41,821 bases of DNA from Halobacteriales archaeon. Its GTDB lineage: Archaea; Halobacteriota; Halobacteria; Halobacteriales; SKSH01. Below, piece by piece: positions 31,765 to 41,029 of this stretch. Both the position numbers and the translations under genes were made by a program. How positions within the stretch are numbered: position 1 is the stretch's first letter; each line of letters starts with the position of its first letter. Location: contig SKSD01000021.1 of assembly GCA_007118145.1 (NCBI GenBank), positions 1-41,821 on the forward strand. Reading direction: 5' to 3'. The notes below the pieces were generated by a model that ran no database searches, was not told the origin of the DNA, and worked only from the letters and a program-made list of their open reading frames with translations.

Positions 31765-32907
31765 CTACTCGGCCTGACCGCCGAAGAGCTCACCGAGTTG
31801 GTCTCTCCAGGTCTGCATCTCCTCGAGATCGCGATCGAGGTTATCGAGCGTGGAGCTGAGTCGATCGACCTTGTCCAACATCTCGTCGAGGTCGTCCTCT
31901 ACCTTGTTCGACACCGATTTCGCACTCTTCGCCTCCTGCTTGGTGGAGTCGAGGCCGTCTCGGAGCTCGTCGATGGATGTGGAGAACGAGTCCACCTTTG
32001 CTTCGAGGTCGTCCATCCGGTCGTCGACATCCGGGATCGATTCCTTGACCTGCGAGATGCGCTCGTCGAGCTCATCGAACTCGTCACGTCGATTGTGGAG
32101 CTCTTGTCGGGTGGCCGTCACGTCCTCCTCGAGCTCTTCGATCCGGCCGATTCCACCTGCGTTGAGGAACTCCTCTACAGGGTTGGCATACGCGATGGCG
32201 TCCTCCACGCGGGTCTGGAGATGGCGCAGTTGTGCTTCGGTGGCTGCTGAGAGATCGAGGCCGAGCTCCTCTCGGATGGTCCGTCGGTCATCCGCACTCA
32301 CCTGACCCTCGCTGAGGGCGTGCGCCAGTTGTTCTGCGAGCAGATGACCGTCGACTTCAACCCCAGCACTACCAACCGATCGCCCCCGATCTTCGTGTTC
32401 GTAGACCGACTCTACATCGGCATCACCACCTGCTGGTTCGCCATCCATCGAGCCGACCATCTCACCGAGCATGTCGCCACCTTCATGGGAGACCATGCTC
32501 TCGACACGTTTTCCCTCACCACTCGTATCAGGACCCTCGATCGGGTCGACGATGACCACCTCGGGGTCGGCCATGAACGCATCGAGGTCTGTCGCGTCCT
32601 CACTGCGGATACCATAGATGGTCACGATGGTCTCATCAGGCGAGACCATCCGCTCGAATTCGATGCGGTTGTCCTCGTAAGCCGTCCAGTGATCGCTCTC
32701 GTAATCTGAGTGGAACCCGATGGCATCCATCGAGTACTTCTTGGGGATGGTCTCGGTGACTCGGATGATGGTCGGTTCTTCCAGGTCGGTTGACAATTCG
32801 AACGCAATCGTCGGAACGGGGAACTCGCCCGTCAACAGTGACTTTTTCACGGCGATGCCATCTCGCTCGATGGTGATCGCTTCCTCGGTGCCGGTCGCAT
32901 TCGACAT
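31765..32907 (-). CDS. Haloarchaeal coiled-coil protein of unknown function
   Basis: A 380-residue acidic protein. Residues about 1-120 form a beta-rich module (EFPVPTIAFELSTD, DEP-type strands, WTAYEDNRIEFERM, IVTIYGIRSED). A low-complexity acidic linker (about 125-190) follows, then helices and a long heptad coiled coil (about 255-375) with many Asp/Glu residues at surface positions. No signal or membrane segment. It resembles a haloarchaeal family sometimes annotated vaguely as SMC- or chromosome-segregation-like, which the absence of ATPase motifs does not support. An ATG at 32934 is an alternative start; each start has an AT-rich stretch about 27 bases upstream. The neighbouring MBL gene is 31 bases upstream. 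Confidence 0.7.
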   Translation of the reverse strand: MSNATGTEEAITIERDGIAVKKSLLTGEFPVPTIAFELSTDLEEPTIIRVTETIPKKYSMDAIGFHSDYESDHWTAYEDNRIEFERMVSPDETIVTIYGIRSEDATDLDAFMADPEVVIVDPIEGPDTSGEGKRVESMVSHEGGDMLGEMVGSMDGEPAGGDADVESVYEHEDRGRSVGSAGVEVDGHLLAEQLAHALSEGQVSADDRRTIREELGLDLSAATEAQLRHLQTRVEDAIAYANPVEEFLNAGGIGRIEELEEDVTATRQELHNRRDEFDELDERISQVKESIPDVDDRMDDLEAKVDSFSTSIDELRDGLDSTKQEAKSAKSVSNKVEDDLDEMLDKVDRLSSTLDNLDRDLEEMQTWRDQLGELFGGQAE

Positions 32908-32965
32908 GAGAAATGGTACCGAAAGGATATCCATAAAGTATCCGCCCGATTATCAAATTTAATTT

Positions 32966-33799
32966 TTAGCGGGGTGCAACTGAGTCACCAATCTCGATAC
33001 ATGTTATCCGCTCGGGATAGGGGAGACTTCGACGATTCTCAATCAATGAAAATGGATCAGCCGTCATGCCCTTCCACATATCCCAGTGGGTAGGGACGAG
33101 CTGTGCGGCGCGTAATTGGTACCCCATCGTGACGATATCGTTCGTATCGTTATACCACGTGGTGATCGTTGGTTCTCGGGTCTTCTTATCTGGAATCATC
33201 CCTCGAGAGCCGAAGGCTGCGAACGCGATATCGACCTCGTACTGCCCTCCGATTCGCTCGAGTACATCGCTCGGTCGCCCGTCAGCACAGTGAACCACCG
33301 TGTGTTTCCCGTCGCTGAGCACGTACGTCACCGACTCGTCAGCATCCGGGTCATGACAGTCGAAGACAGCTAACTGAAGTTCTCCGATGTCGGTGCGGTA
33401 TCCGGGTCTGATGGGCACGAACTGCTCATCAGAGATATCGTACGTGTCAGTCCAACCACGATCGCGTGTGAGGTCGATACATGTCTGAGGCGCGAAAAGC
33501 GTGGCTCCTGTTGATTCGAGCATCGGCCCGATGGTCGGACCGTGGAGGTGATCTGTATGCTCGTGCGTCACAAGGATGGCATCGGCCATGGATGGCGTTT
33601 CGGGGTCGAACGGTACCGGGAGCATGCGGACTGTCCGGGGAGGGTCACCGAGGCCGAGGTAGGGGTCGATATACACCGTCGCGCCGTCAGTGCCCTTGAG
33701 TGCGATGCCATTACAGCCGAGATACCACGCCGTGAGTGTCTCAGGGTCGCTCGACTCGATAGTGTCGATGAGCCAGGTGCCCCAATCGCTCTTGATCAT
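32966..33799 (-). CDS. MBL-fold hydrolase, UlaG-like
   Basis: A 277-residue metallo-beta-lactamase-fold protein of the UlaG (ascorbate-6-phosphate lactonase) group. Metal motif HEHTDHLHG gives His79, His81, Asp83 and His84; FDCHDPDADE supplies a later histidine, and VPTHWDMWKG near the C-terminus supplies the last. The start TAWYLGCNGIALKG and VYIDPYLG agree with UlaG relatives. The physiological substrate is unknown. No other ascorbate or sugar genes surround it, so the UlaG role should not be assumed. It is upstream of, and on the same strand as, the coiled-coil gene (about 58 bases). Confidence 0.85.
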   Translation of the reverse strand: MIKSDWGTWLIDTIESSDPETLTAWYLGCNGIALKGTDGATVYIDPYLGLGDPPRTVRMLPVPFDPETPSMADAILVTHEHTDHLHGPTIGPMLESTGATLFAPQTCIDLTRDRGWTDTYDISDEQFVPIRPGYRTDIGELQLAVFDCHDPDADESVTYVLSDGKHTVVHCADGRPSDVLERIGGQYEVDIAFAAFGSRGMIPDKKTREPTITTWYNDTNDIVTMGYQLRAAQLVPTHWDMWKGMTADPFSLIENRRSLPYPERITCIEIGDSVAPR

Positions 33800-33861
33800 G
33801 GGTGAGGCTGAACCCGACTGATGCCTAAGTATTGCGACCGCACTCCAGTGGGCTCAATATC

Positions 33862-34464
33862 GTGGCGGCCGAATCTATCTTCGTGGTGTGGAGTGATCTC
33901 CCGAGCTGGCTCGTACACGGTCTCGGCATCGGTATCGGTGCTGCCATCCTGGTGTTGATTGTCAATCTCATCGGGGTGCGGTATATCGAGATTAGGTCAT
34001 CCTCGGGTGAGCGGATCGATGCCGACGAGTTGAAACATGCGGAGGTGCGCGCCTATCTGCAGGCGATCGGTGAACCGTTCATGGAGCGGATGCCGATCGA
34101 CGATTTTGAGGTGGAGTTCTGGCTTACCGAACGTGGGATGGCGATCACGTTCGATCCACACGTCTATTTCGACCTCATCGAGCGTGGGCAGGCTGCCGTC
34201 CTGTTAGAACACGAGGTGCCTGGTCAACACATCGGTTCGAGGTTACCGTTTGATACTCCACCGCTCGAGACTGCGACGCCGGTGGCCCATGAACTCTCAT
34301 GGGCGTACGAGACCCTCGGGGTCGAAGTTGGTGCCGAACAGGCAGCGATCGATGCAGCATATCGTGAACGCGTGCTCGAGTCCCATCCCGACCGGGGCGG
34401 TGATTCGGGTGAATTGGCAGACGTATTACTTGCATACGAGCGTCTCGGTGAGGAGGCGCTCTGA
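33862..34464 (+). CDS. Membrane-anchored J-domain protein
   Basis: A 200-residue protein. One N-terminal membrane helix (about 10-40) precedes a globular domain of about 90 residues and a C-terminal J domain (about 145-200) with YETLGVEVGAEQAAIDAAYRERV and the HPDRGG motif, which normally stimulates an Hsp70 ATPase. The HPD is therefore present. No ATG lies near the start: in-frame candidates are TTG 33832, GTG 33862 and GTG 33883; I use 33862 because CCTAAGTA (33824-33831) resembles a TATA box roughly 30 bases upstream. It is convergent or isolated relative to neighbours. The role is unknown. Confidence 0.7.
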   Translation: MAAESIFVVWSDLPSWLVHGLGIGIGAAILVLIVNLIGVRYIEIRSSSGERIDADELKHAEVRAYLQAIGEPFMERMPIDDFEVEFWLTERGMAITFDPHVYFDLIERGQAAVLLEHEVPGQHIGSRLPFDTPPLETATPVAHELSWAYETLGVEVGAEQAAIDAAYRERVLESHPDRGGDSGELADVLLAYERLGEEAL

Positions 34465-34537
34465 GGGGGATCACAGACCGGGTGGTACAGTCATCGATCG
34501 TCGGACGTCACCGATCGATATGGTTCGCAGACACGCT

Positions 34538-34547
34538 GGCCATGGCC
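34538..34547. repeat. 10-bp palindrome in the permease upstream region
   Basis: GGCCATGGCC is a perfect palindrome about 60 bases before the permease ATG. The 142-base gap also contains two CGATCG hexamers but no gene. A TATA-like ACGTTTTCC (about 34568-34577) is 27-35 bases before the start. Confidence 0.25.
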
Positions 34548-34606
34548 GGAAACTGCCTCGATAACAAACGTTTTCCCTCGCCAAAGGTACCACCTACCAA
34601 CCGCCG

Positions 34607-36877
34607 ATGAGTAAGGAACTCGAGCGAGACCTTGGTCTCTTCGCCGTCATCGCAATCAGCATGGGTGCGATGATCGGGAGTGGTATCTTCATCCTCCCCG
34701 GCCTTGCCATGGCCGAAGCAGGCCCATCGGTAATCCTCGGGTTCGCCATCGCGAGTATCCTCGTGATCCCAGCTGCATTGTCGATCGCCGAGCTTGGCAC
34801 GGCCATGCCACAGGCAGGGGGTGATTACATCTTCATTGAGCGTGGCCTCGGCCCGGCAGCCGGCACTGTTGCTGGGCTCGGAACGTGGTTGATGTTGATG
34901 TTCAAGGGTGCACTAGCGCTTGTAGGTGGTATCTTTTACATCGAGGCGATCCGGACCCTACCTCACCTGACGGTCACCCTACCGATCGCCGAGGTGACCC
35001 TATCACTCCCCGGTATCGAGATGGTCGCCGTCACCGTCGCGCTCATCCTCATCGGCGTGAACCTGCTTGGCGTCAAGCAGACAGGCGGGCTGCAGACGTT
35101 CATGGTGATCATCATGCTCATCATCATGGGTGGATTTGTGATCATGACGATCACGCGCGTGGACAACGCACACTACACCCCGTTCTTCGACGAGGGTCTC
35201 TCTGGCCTGTTCTCCGCAACAGCCATGGTGCTGGTATCATATGCCGGGGTGACTAAGATCGCCGCAGTAGCCGAGGAGATCGAGAACCCCGGACGCAATC
35301 TCCCCTGGGGACTCGTCATCTCGCTCGTGGCGACGACCTTGCTCTACGTTCTCATCGTGTTCGTCCTGGTCGGTATCGTCGAGGCAGAGGTGCTCATGGG
35401 TGAGGAGGCACCCATGGCGGTGGCTGTCGATCAGTTCTTCGGGCTGTTGGGCGTGCTCGCGATCGTCATCGCTGCCATGCTCGCACTTATCTCGACCGCG
35501 AATGCCGGATTGCTCACCGCCTCGCGCTATCCGCTCGCGCTGAGTCGAGACGAACTCCTCCCGGCTGTGTTCGCGAGGATTCACGATCGGTTCAAGACAC
35601 CGACTATCGCCATCATCGTCACCGGTGTGGCGATGATCGTCATCATCCTCTCGTTACCGGTCGAGGATATCGCCAAGACAGCAGGTGCGTTTCAGATTCT
35701 GGTATATATCCTCGTCTGTTGTGCGCTGATCGCGTTTCGCGAGCGAGATCTCGACTGGTATGACCCGTACTTCTTCGCACCTGGATATCCATGGCTCCAA
35801 CTGTTCGGGATCGTCTCGGGAGTGTTCATCATCACAAGGATGGACTGGTTACCCATCATCGGTGCCGTCGGGATCACCATCCTCGGCTCTGCATGGTACC
35901 TCTGGTACGCCCGACCCCGTGTCGAGCGCGAGGGTCTCGCCGTCGACCTCGTCAGGCGAACAGCGGGTCAACAGATCCTCGCCGATACGGAGGCCGCCCT
36001 CGAGCGAGATGTGTATGAGGTACTCATCGCCATCCAGCGCGATATCGACCCCGATGAGGAGCGTGCCCTGTTACAGGTGGCTGCTGCCATCTCACGCCCG
36101 AGGGAGGGCCGTGTGCGCATCGTCCGTTTCGATGAGGTACCCGATCAGTATCCGCTCGACCGGGCTGCAGCGGTGCTCTCACCTGACGACATCGCGTTCG
36201 AGGAACAGACCAAACGACTCATCCGTGATCTCGATATCGAGGTGGAGATCGATGAGATCGTGAGCCATGACACCCGTCACGCTGTCGTCAACTATGCGAG
36301 ACGTATCGATGCTGACCTGCTTATCGGACGGCAACACGGTGCGAGTCGACTGGGCTCGTTGATGGGTCGGGATATCGACTGGATCCTCTCACACTCGCCA
36401 TGTGATGTGGTGATCGCTCAGGGGATGGACGAACTCGTCTCGACGATTGAGGAGGTCGCCATCGTCACAGATCAGAGTCCGTTCAATGACCCACTCAAGG
36501 TCAGGATCGGTGACATGATTGCTGCTTCGACCGGTGCTCACCTTCGCTTCGTGTACGCGATCGATCCCGATGCCAGTGACAAGATCCGCGAGACCGTCAC
36601 CGATTACCACAAGGAGCTCGACGAGCTCGTCCCACACAAGATCGATATCGAACTCGTCGAGGCAACTGACCCGATTCGGGCATTGCAGCGGTCGATCGAG
36701 ACGACCGATCTCGTACTGGTGACGATGCCCGATCCGACCTGGTTATCACGTGTGTTGCGAGCTGAACGCACAGACCGTGTCATCGCCGCTGCACATCATC
36801 CGACGCTGATGGTACACGCACGTCAGTCACGCCCCAAGACATTCCTCAAACCGATCGTAGAATGGCTGTTCGATTGA
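34607..36877 (+). CDS. APC-family amino acid permease fused to universal stress domains
   Basis: A 756-residue transporter. Residues about 1-440 form the APC core, with about twelve membrane helices and the helix-1 motif GAMIGSGIFILPG (about 22-34). Residues about 460-750 carry two UspA-like domains (the first with YEVLIAIQRDIDPDE and DADLLIGRQHG, the second ending TMPDPTWLSRVLRAERTD). Haloarchaea commonly have this fusion. It would import amino acids or a related amine with the stress domains sensing nucleotide or energy state; that link is inference. Start ATG at 34607 is normal. Confidence 0.9.
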   Translation: MSKELERDLGLFAVIAISMGAMIGSGIFILPGLAMAEAGPSVILGFAIASILVIPAALSIAELGTAMPQAGGDYIFIERGLGPAAGTVAGLGTWLMLMFKGALALVGGIFYIEAIRTLPHLTVTLPIAEVTLSLPGIEMVAVTVALILIGVNLLGVKQTGGLQTFMVIIMLIIMGGFVIMTITRVDNAHYTPFFDEGLSGLFSATAMVLVSYAGVTKIAAVAEEIENPGRNLPWGLVISLVATTLLYVLIVFVLVGIVEAEVLMGEEAPMAVAVDQFFGLLGVLAIVIAAMLALISTANAGLLTASRYPLALSRDELLPAVFARIHDRFKTPTIAIIVTGVAMIVIILSLPVEDIAKTAGAFQILVYILVCCALIAFRERDLDWYDPYFFAPGYPWLQLFGIVSGVFIITRMDWLPIIGAVGITILGSAWYLWYARPRVEREGLAVDLVRRTAGQQILADTEAALERDVYEVLIAIQRDIDPDEERALLQVAAAISRPREGRVRIVRFDEVPDQYPLDRAAAVLSPDDIAFEEQTKRLIRDLDIEVEIDEIVSHDTRHAVVNYARRIDADLLIGRQHGASRLGSLMGRDIDWILSHSPCDVVIAQGMDELVSTIEEVAIVTDQSPFNDPLKVRIGDMIAASTGAHLRFVYAIDPDASDKIRETVTDYHKELDELVPHKIDIELVEATDPIRALQRSIETTDLVLVTMPDPTWLSRVLRAERTDRVIAAAHHPTLMVHARQSRPKTFLKPIVEWLFD

Positions 36878-36932
36878 ATAACGGAGGTGTGCCCACGAAC
36901 AAGGCTTTTGTCTGCAGCCGACACACATACAC

Positions 36933-37886
36933 GTGATCGTGGTCACCCTGAGCCTCGCCGAACTAGCCGCTAACGCCCCTCCTTGGGAGCCGTTTGGCTG
37001 GCTGACCGTCTTGCTGTTCGGACTGGGTATACTCTGGCACTGGCAGGGTTCGATCCCGATGGAGCGACTGTTCTCGAGCCTGGGTTGGCTCTCCCTTGCG
37101 GTCCTCTGGGTGGTGATGGTACCATATTTCTTTTTCGAGGCGAGAAGTCCGATACAGGCCGTCCTCGTCACGCTGGCCATCCCACTGAGCGTCTGGGCTG
37201 GTGTGGTCAGATGGCGAGGCCGTGAACAGCTCTTCGTCTTCAGTAAGGTGGTGACCGTAGCCGGTCTCATCTATCTCACCGCGTATACGATCGAGCCAGT
37301 GCGCCGGTGGCTGATCGAGACGGTGGCTGCTCAAACCCACTGGCTCATGGGGTTGTTCGGCCATAGTCCGGGACTCGCCCCAGGTCCGGACGCTGGGTAT
37401 CTGAGCCTGTTCGCGTTCGATGCCCATACCACGTACATCGTGATGGCGTGTACTGGTATCGGGAGCATCTCCATCTTCGCAGGTGCGATCCTCTCTGTCG
37501 GTGGCTCACCCGGGAGGCGCCTCGGTGCCATGTTCCTGGTGTCCGGGTTGATTTATGGGCTGAACCTGCTCAGGAACGTGTTCGTCGGGCTGGCGACCCC
37601 ACTTGGGTGGTTCTCGTTCGAACCGTTCATCTCGGTCGCTGGCGTGTTCGGTGTCGAGGCGACGAGGGCGTCTTTTTTCATCTCACACACGCTGCTCGCC
37701 CAACCGGCATCATTGATCGCCTTGATCGCCCTACTCGTCCTGTCGGTCAGGTTGGTCCCCGAGTTATTCACGCTGCTCGATGAGATCGTCTTCCTCCTTA
37801 CCGGTGATGAGGTGGACCTCAGGGCCGAGATCGGTCCGAAACTCCTCGGTGAGGATCCGGGCTCGACGACTCAGATGGCTGATTGA
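36933..37886 (+). CDS. artA: Archaeosortase A
   Basis: A 317-residue integral membrane transpeptidase-like enzyme that removes PGF-CTERM tails from surface proteins such as the S-layer glycoprotein. About eight membrane helices. The catalytic cysteine is Cys173 in ACTGIGS and the arginine is Arg214 in GLNLLRNVF; numbering from this GTG start coincides with my recollection of Haloferax volcanii ArtA (Cys173, Arg214), which supports the start. The third catalytic position appears to be His252 in FFISHTLLAQ. A TATA-like GGCTTTTGT (about 36904-36912) is about 25 bases upstream. No PGF-CTERM substrate gene is in the window. Confidence 0.92.
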   Translation: MIVVTLSLAELAANAPPWEPFGWLTVLLFGLGILWHWQGSIPMERLFSSLGWLSLAVLWVVMVPYFFFEARSPIQAVLVTLAIPLSVWAGVVRWRGREQLFVFSKVVTVAGLIYLTAYTIEPVRRWLIETVAAQTHWLMGLFGHSPGLAPGPDAGYLSLFAFDAHTTYIVMACTGIGSISIFAGAILSVGGSPGRRLGAMFLVSGLIYGLNLLRNVFVGLATPLGWFSFEPFISVAGVFGVEATRASFFISHTLLAQPASLIALIALLVLSVRLVPELFTLLDEIVFLLTGDEVDLRAEIGPKLLGEDPGSTTQMAD

Positions 37887-37974
37887 TCTCGGTGTTGTGT
37901 AGCCCATCCAGGGAGACGTGGTCATACTATCCCGAGTCCGAGGGGGTTAAATCGCTCATCGGTGACCATCCACC

Positions 37975-39171
37975 ATGGGTGCTGTACCGGAGCGATTCGT
38001 TGGTCTGCGTTGCCCAGCTTGTGGGGAGGCGGTCGAAGCGTCGTTCGACACCTCACACTGTCCTGCGTGTGCAACGTTGTTAGAGCCACAGCTCGATCTT
38101 GATGTGATCGAGCTGACCAGACACACGCTCGAAATCACCGCGATGGACTCGATGTGGCGCTATGATGAACTGCTTCCGATCGATGCGGCCGATGCCATCT
38201 CTGTCGGTGAGGGAGGAACCCCGCTGTTAGCGTGTCCTGAACTCGCCCGAGACCTCGGGGTCGGTGACCTCTGGATTAAGTTCGAGGGATCGAATCCAAC
38301 GGGTACCTTCAAAGACCGTGGGCAGAGCCTGGCACTGTCGGCTGCCACAAAGGTGCAAGCTGAGACCGTTGCACTGGCTTCCGCCGGTAATGCCGGACAC
38401 GCAGCCGCTGCCTACGGGGCTCGTGCAGGTGTTGATGTCCGCGTCTTCCTCCCAGCCAGGTCGGGGTTCACGCAAAAGGCGATGGTGAACGTCCATGGCG
38501 CAGACCTCACCGTCGTACAAGGCCGCCTCCCTGACGCCGGGGCGGCCTTTCGCGAGGCGATCGATGCGCACCCGGATTGGGTATCGGTGGCGACGGACGA
38601 TACCCCGTTTCGACGTGAGGGGAAGAAGACGATGTTCTTCGAGATAGCCGAACAGCTCGACTGGCGATCTCCAGATGCGATTGTCTACCCGACGGGCGGA
38701 GGTGTGGGTCTGTTGGGCATGGCCAAGGGGGTACACGAGCTCAGCGAACTCGGATGGATCGAATCCACACCGAGATTTTTCGCTGCACAATCGACCGGAT
38801 GCTCACCGGTGGTCGATGCATTCGAAGCAGGCAGTGCTGACATACACCCCGTTGAGCAACCAGATACCATCTGTGGTGGCATCGAGGTACCGGATCCAAC
38901 AGCTGGGAGCTTGATCCTGGACGTGTTACGCTCGAGCGATGGCGGTGCGGTGGCGACTGACGATGATGCGATCCTCGATGCTGCCTTGTCTGTCGCTGAG
39001 ACCGAGGGTATCGCCATGGCACCGACCGCTGGGGTGACCGTCAGCGCCACTGCTTCGTTGGTCGAGGCGGGCCAACTCGGTGTTGATGACGAGGTGGTAC
39101 TCGTCGCGACGGGCACAGGGCTCAAAGAGGCCGATATACTCCGGAGTCAACTCATGAGCAAGGGTGTCTAG
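37975..39171 (+). CDS. thrC: Threonine synthase
   Basis: A 398-residue PLP enzyme converting O-phosphohomoserine to threonine. An N-terminal zinc-binding pair CPAC (13-16) and CPAC (29-32) precedes the fold, as in other archaeal enzymes. The PLP lysine lies in SNPTGTFKDRGQSLAL (Lys about 114), with the SAGNAGHAAAAYGARAG phosphate-binding segment following and PTGGGVGLLG later. An AT-rich element GGGGTTAAATCG (37944-37955) is about 26 bases upstream, giving a leaderless start. Its TAG stop shares the CTAG palindrome (39168-39171) with the stop of the convergent HD gene. Confidence 0.94.
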   Translation: MGAVPERFVGLRCPACGEAVEASFDTSHCPACATLLEPQLDLDVIELTRHTLEITAMDSMWRYDELLPIDAADAISVGEGGTPLLACPELARDLGVGDLWIKFEGSNPTGTFKDRGQSLALSAATKVQAETVALASAGNAGHAAAAYGARAGVDVRVFLPARSGFTQKAMVNVHGADLTVVQGRLPDAGAAFREAIDAHPDWVSVATDDTPFRREGKKTMFFEIAEQLDWRSPDAIVYPTGGGVGLLGMAKGVHELSELGWIESTPRFFAAQSTGCSPVVDAFEAGSADIHPVEQPDTICGGIEVPDPTAGSLILDVLRSSDGGAVATDDDAILDAALSVAETEGIAMAPTAGVTVSATASLVEAGQLGVDDEVVLVATGTGLKEADILRSQLMSKGV

Positions 39172-39854
39172 AGGTCCTCCGAGACCTCCATGTTCCTGAC
39201 CTCTTCTTGCAACCACTCACTGAACCACCGGACACGTTTGATCCGCTGAAAGGCCAGGCTCTCACCGGTATCGGTTCGGATGCGCTCTGCTGCATCGATA
39301 CCGCGTCGATGGACGCGTTCGACCATATCGGCCGCATCGAGATGGGTGCGCGCCTCGTATCCCATTCGCAACAACATGAGTGTGATCCCGTTCGCCCCGA
39401 TCTTGTCAAGCAGATCGGCCTCGATCAATGCTTGTGTCTCGAGTGGTAGATCGGTGATATCACCGGCGTAGTTGTGTGACTCGATTGCCGAGCACACCTG
39501 CTCGACGAACGAGGCTGGATAGTCGGTATGTGTCTCGAGGTACTCCCTCGTGATCTGCGCGCCTCGTTTGGCATGCACGTCCTGGTCTGTCTCGAGCTTG
39601 GCGATATCGTGAAATAGCGCCGCGACACGAGCGACATCTTCGTTCGCACCCTCTTTCTGTGCGATCGCTTCGGCCAGGTCAACCACGTTGAGGATATGGT
39701 TGTGCCTGTACTCCGCTGAGTGCCATGGATACCACCGCATACGACCCCCCTCCGATTCGTTTTCCACGCTTGCTGCGAGGTATTCGAAGACGAACTCCCT
39801 CATCGCTTCGAAGTCCGAATCGGACACGGGGGATTCTTTGATTTCAACCCCCAT
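39168..39854 (-). CDS. HD-domain phosphohydrolase
   Basis: A 228-residue metal-dependent phosphohydrolase. The HD signature is RHNHILNVVDLAEAI followed by FHDIAKLETDQDVHAKRGA and IESHNYAG, giving the four metal ligands (His, His-Asp, Asp later in EADLLDKIG). Family members act on nucleotides or (p)ppGpp and are found widely; this substrate is unknown. An AT-rich TACTACTAATC (39870-39880, minus) lies about 27 bases upstream of the ATG. It is convergent with thrC, sharing its stop sequence, and divergent from AlaX. Confidence 0.85.
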   Translation of the reverse strand: MGVEIKESPVSDSDFEAMREFVFEYLAASVENESEGGRMRWYPWHSAEYRHNHILNVVDLAEAIAQKEGANEDVARVAALFHDIAKLETDQDVHAKRGAQITREYLETHTDYPASFVEQVCSAIESHNYAGDITDLPLETQALIEADLLDKIGANGITLMLLRMGYEARTHLDAADMVERVHRRGIDAAERIRTDTGESLAFQRIKRVRWFSEWLQEEVRNMEVSEDL

Positions 39855-39930
39855 TCGTCACGTCACCTGATTAGTAGTATCTGAGATGTTCTGGACTATA
39901 CCGTTTGCGACCTGTGGATGGGACCGAGAT

Positions 39931-39940
39931 AGCTTAGTAC
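39931..39940 (+). promoter_or_regulatory. TATA-like element of alaX
   Basis: TAGCTTAGTA is about 27 bases before the AlaX ATG, predicting a leaderless mRNA. The 107-base divergent region otherwise holds only the HD promoter. Confidence 0.4.
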
Positions 39941-39961
39941 ATACGACGGGTTGCTGCAACC

Positions 39962-40684
39962 ATGACCGAGCGCCTATACCTCGATGACGCCTACCTCCGT
40001 CGATTCGATGCGACGGTGACCGCCGTCGATGGGCGATCGATCACTCTCGACCGGACGGCGTTCTATCCAACTGGAGGTGGCCAACCACACGATACCGGAA
40101 CCTTGGTTATCGATGGTGCGACGCACGACGTGGTGGATGTGTCTGGAAGGGAGACCATTCACCACGAGCTCGAACACACTGTCTCACACCTTGCGGTCGG
40201 TGAGCGTCTCGAGGGGGAGATCGATTGGGAGCGACGCCACGCACTCATGCGATACCACACCGCACAGCATCTCCTCTCAGCAGTGTTACTCGACCGGTTC
40301 GGTGCGATGACCACCGGGAACCAGTTATACGATACACGCGCGCGTATCGACTGTGCATACCCCAGGTTCTCCGACACAGAGATGGACGAGATCAACACGC
40401 TCGTGAGCAGTCTCATCGAAGCCGATTATCCCGTACGGACGTATACACTCGACCGGGAGACAGCCGAGGCAACGCTCGATACGTCGCGAACTCGGATTGA
40501 TCTCATCCCTGCCTCGGTACGTGCGGTGCGCATCGTCGAGATTGGCCCAGAGGGGGATCCGATAGATCAGACTGCCTGTGCAGGGACACATGTTGACTCG
40601 ACCGGTGAGCTCGGTACATTCGAGCTCAGCGGGCGGGAGACGAAAGGGAGTGATGAGGAGCGGTTAACATTCGAACTCAGGTGA
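39962..40684 (+). CDS. alaX: Alanyl-tRNA editing protein AlaX
   Basis: A 240-residue free-standing editing domain that hydrolyses mischarged Ser-tRNA(Ala). The N-terminal glycine-rich module has FYPTGGGQPHDTG; the zinc motif is HTAQH (about 99-103), with the later CAGTH (about 207-211) completing the site. Length fits the medium AlaX-M type, which lacks the C-terminal dimerisation part of AlaRS. The ATG at 39962 is used. It faces the small membrane gene at 40714 across 29 bases. Confidence 0.93.
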   Translation: MTERLYLDDAYLRRFDATVTAVDGRSITLDRTAFYPTGGGQPHDTGTLVIDGATHDVVDVSGRETIHHELEHTVSHLAVGERLEGEIDWERRHALMRYHTAQHLLSAVLLDRFGAMTTGNQLYDTRARIDCAYPRFSDTEMDEINTLVSSLIEADYPVRTYTLDRETAEATLDTSRTRIDLIPASVRAVRIVEIGPEGDPIDQTACAGTHVDSTGELGTFELSGRETKGSDEERLTFELR

Positions 40685-40713
40685 GCTGAGATACTCTACC
40701 ACCACGATATATC

Positions 40714-41004
40714 TCATCGAAGTGTGGCATATGCGAGGGCACCCAACGCGATCATCTGTAACCCTCGTAACACGGAGACCAGTGTCTTGATGGTCGGATC
40801 GGCAGCGTACAGTGATTCCATGGTGATGAAGTAGTACAGTGCGACCAGGTTTTCCGTCAGGAGGACGATCCCGAAGATGGTCAACCCGAGGACGATCGCT
40901 GTCTGGAATCGCTGATAATTACGGATCCATACGATTGAGAGGATACCCAACAGGATCACGTTCACCCCGGCGAACATACTCGCAATCGCTAGTTGATCGA
41001 CCAT
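40714..41004 (-). CDS. Small three-helix membrane protein (haloarchaeal DUF7521-like)
   Basis: A 96-residue protein with three hydrophobic helices (about 5-28, 36-59, 75-95) and a polar linker YQRFQTAIV. It starts 25 bases after the stop of the winged-helix gene, so it is the second gene of a two-gene operon. A haloarchaeal family with this size and context is, from memory, DUF7521. Function is unknown; signalling through the adjacent regulator is a guess. Confidence 0.75.
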   Translation of the reverse strand: MVDQLAIASMFAGVNVILLGILSIVWIRNYQRFQTAIVLGLTIFGIVLLTENLVALYYFITMESLYAADPTIKTLVSVLRGLQMIALGALAYATLR

Positions 41005-41029
41005 CGAATCACCTCCAGGGTTTCATCAT

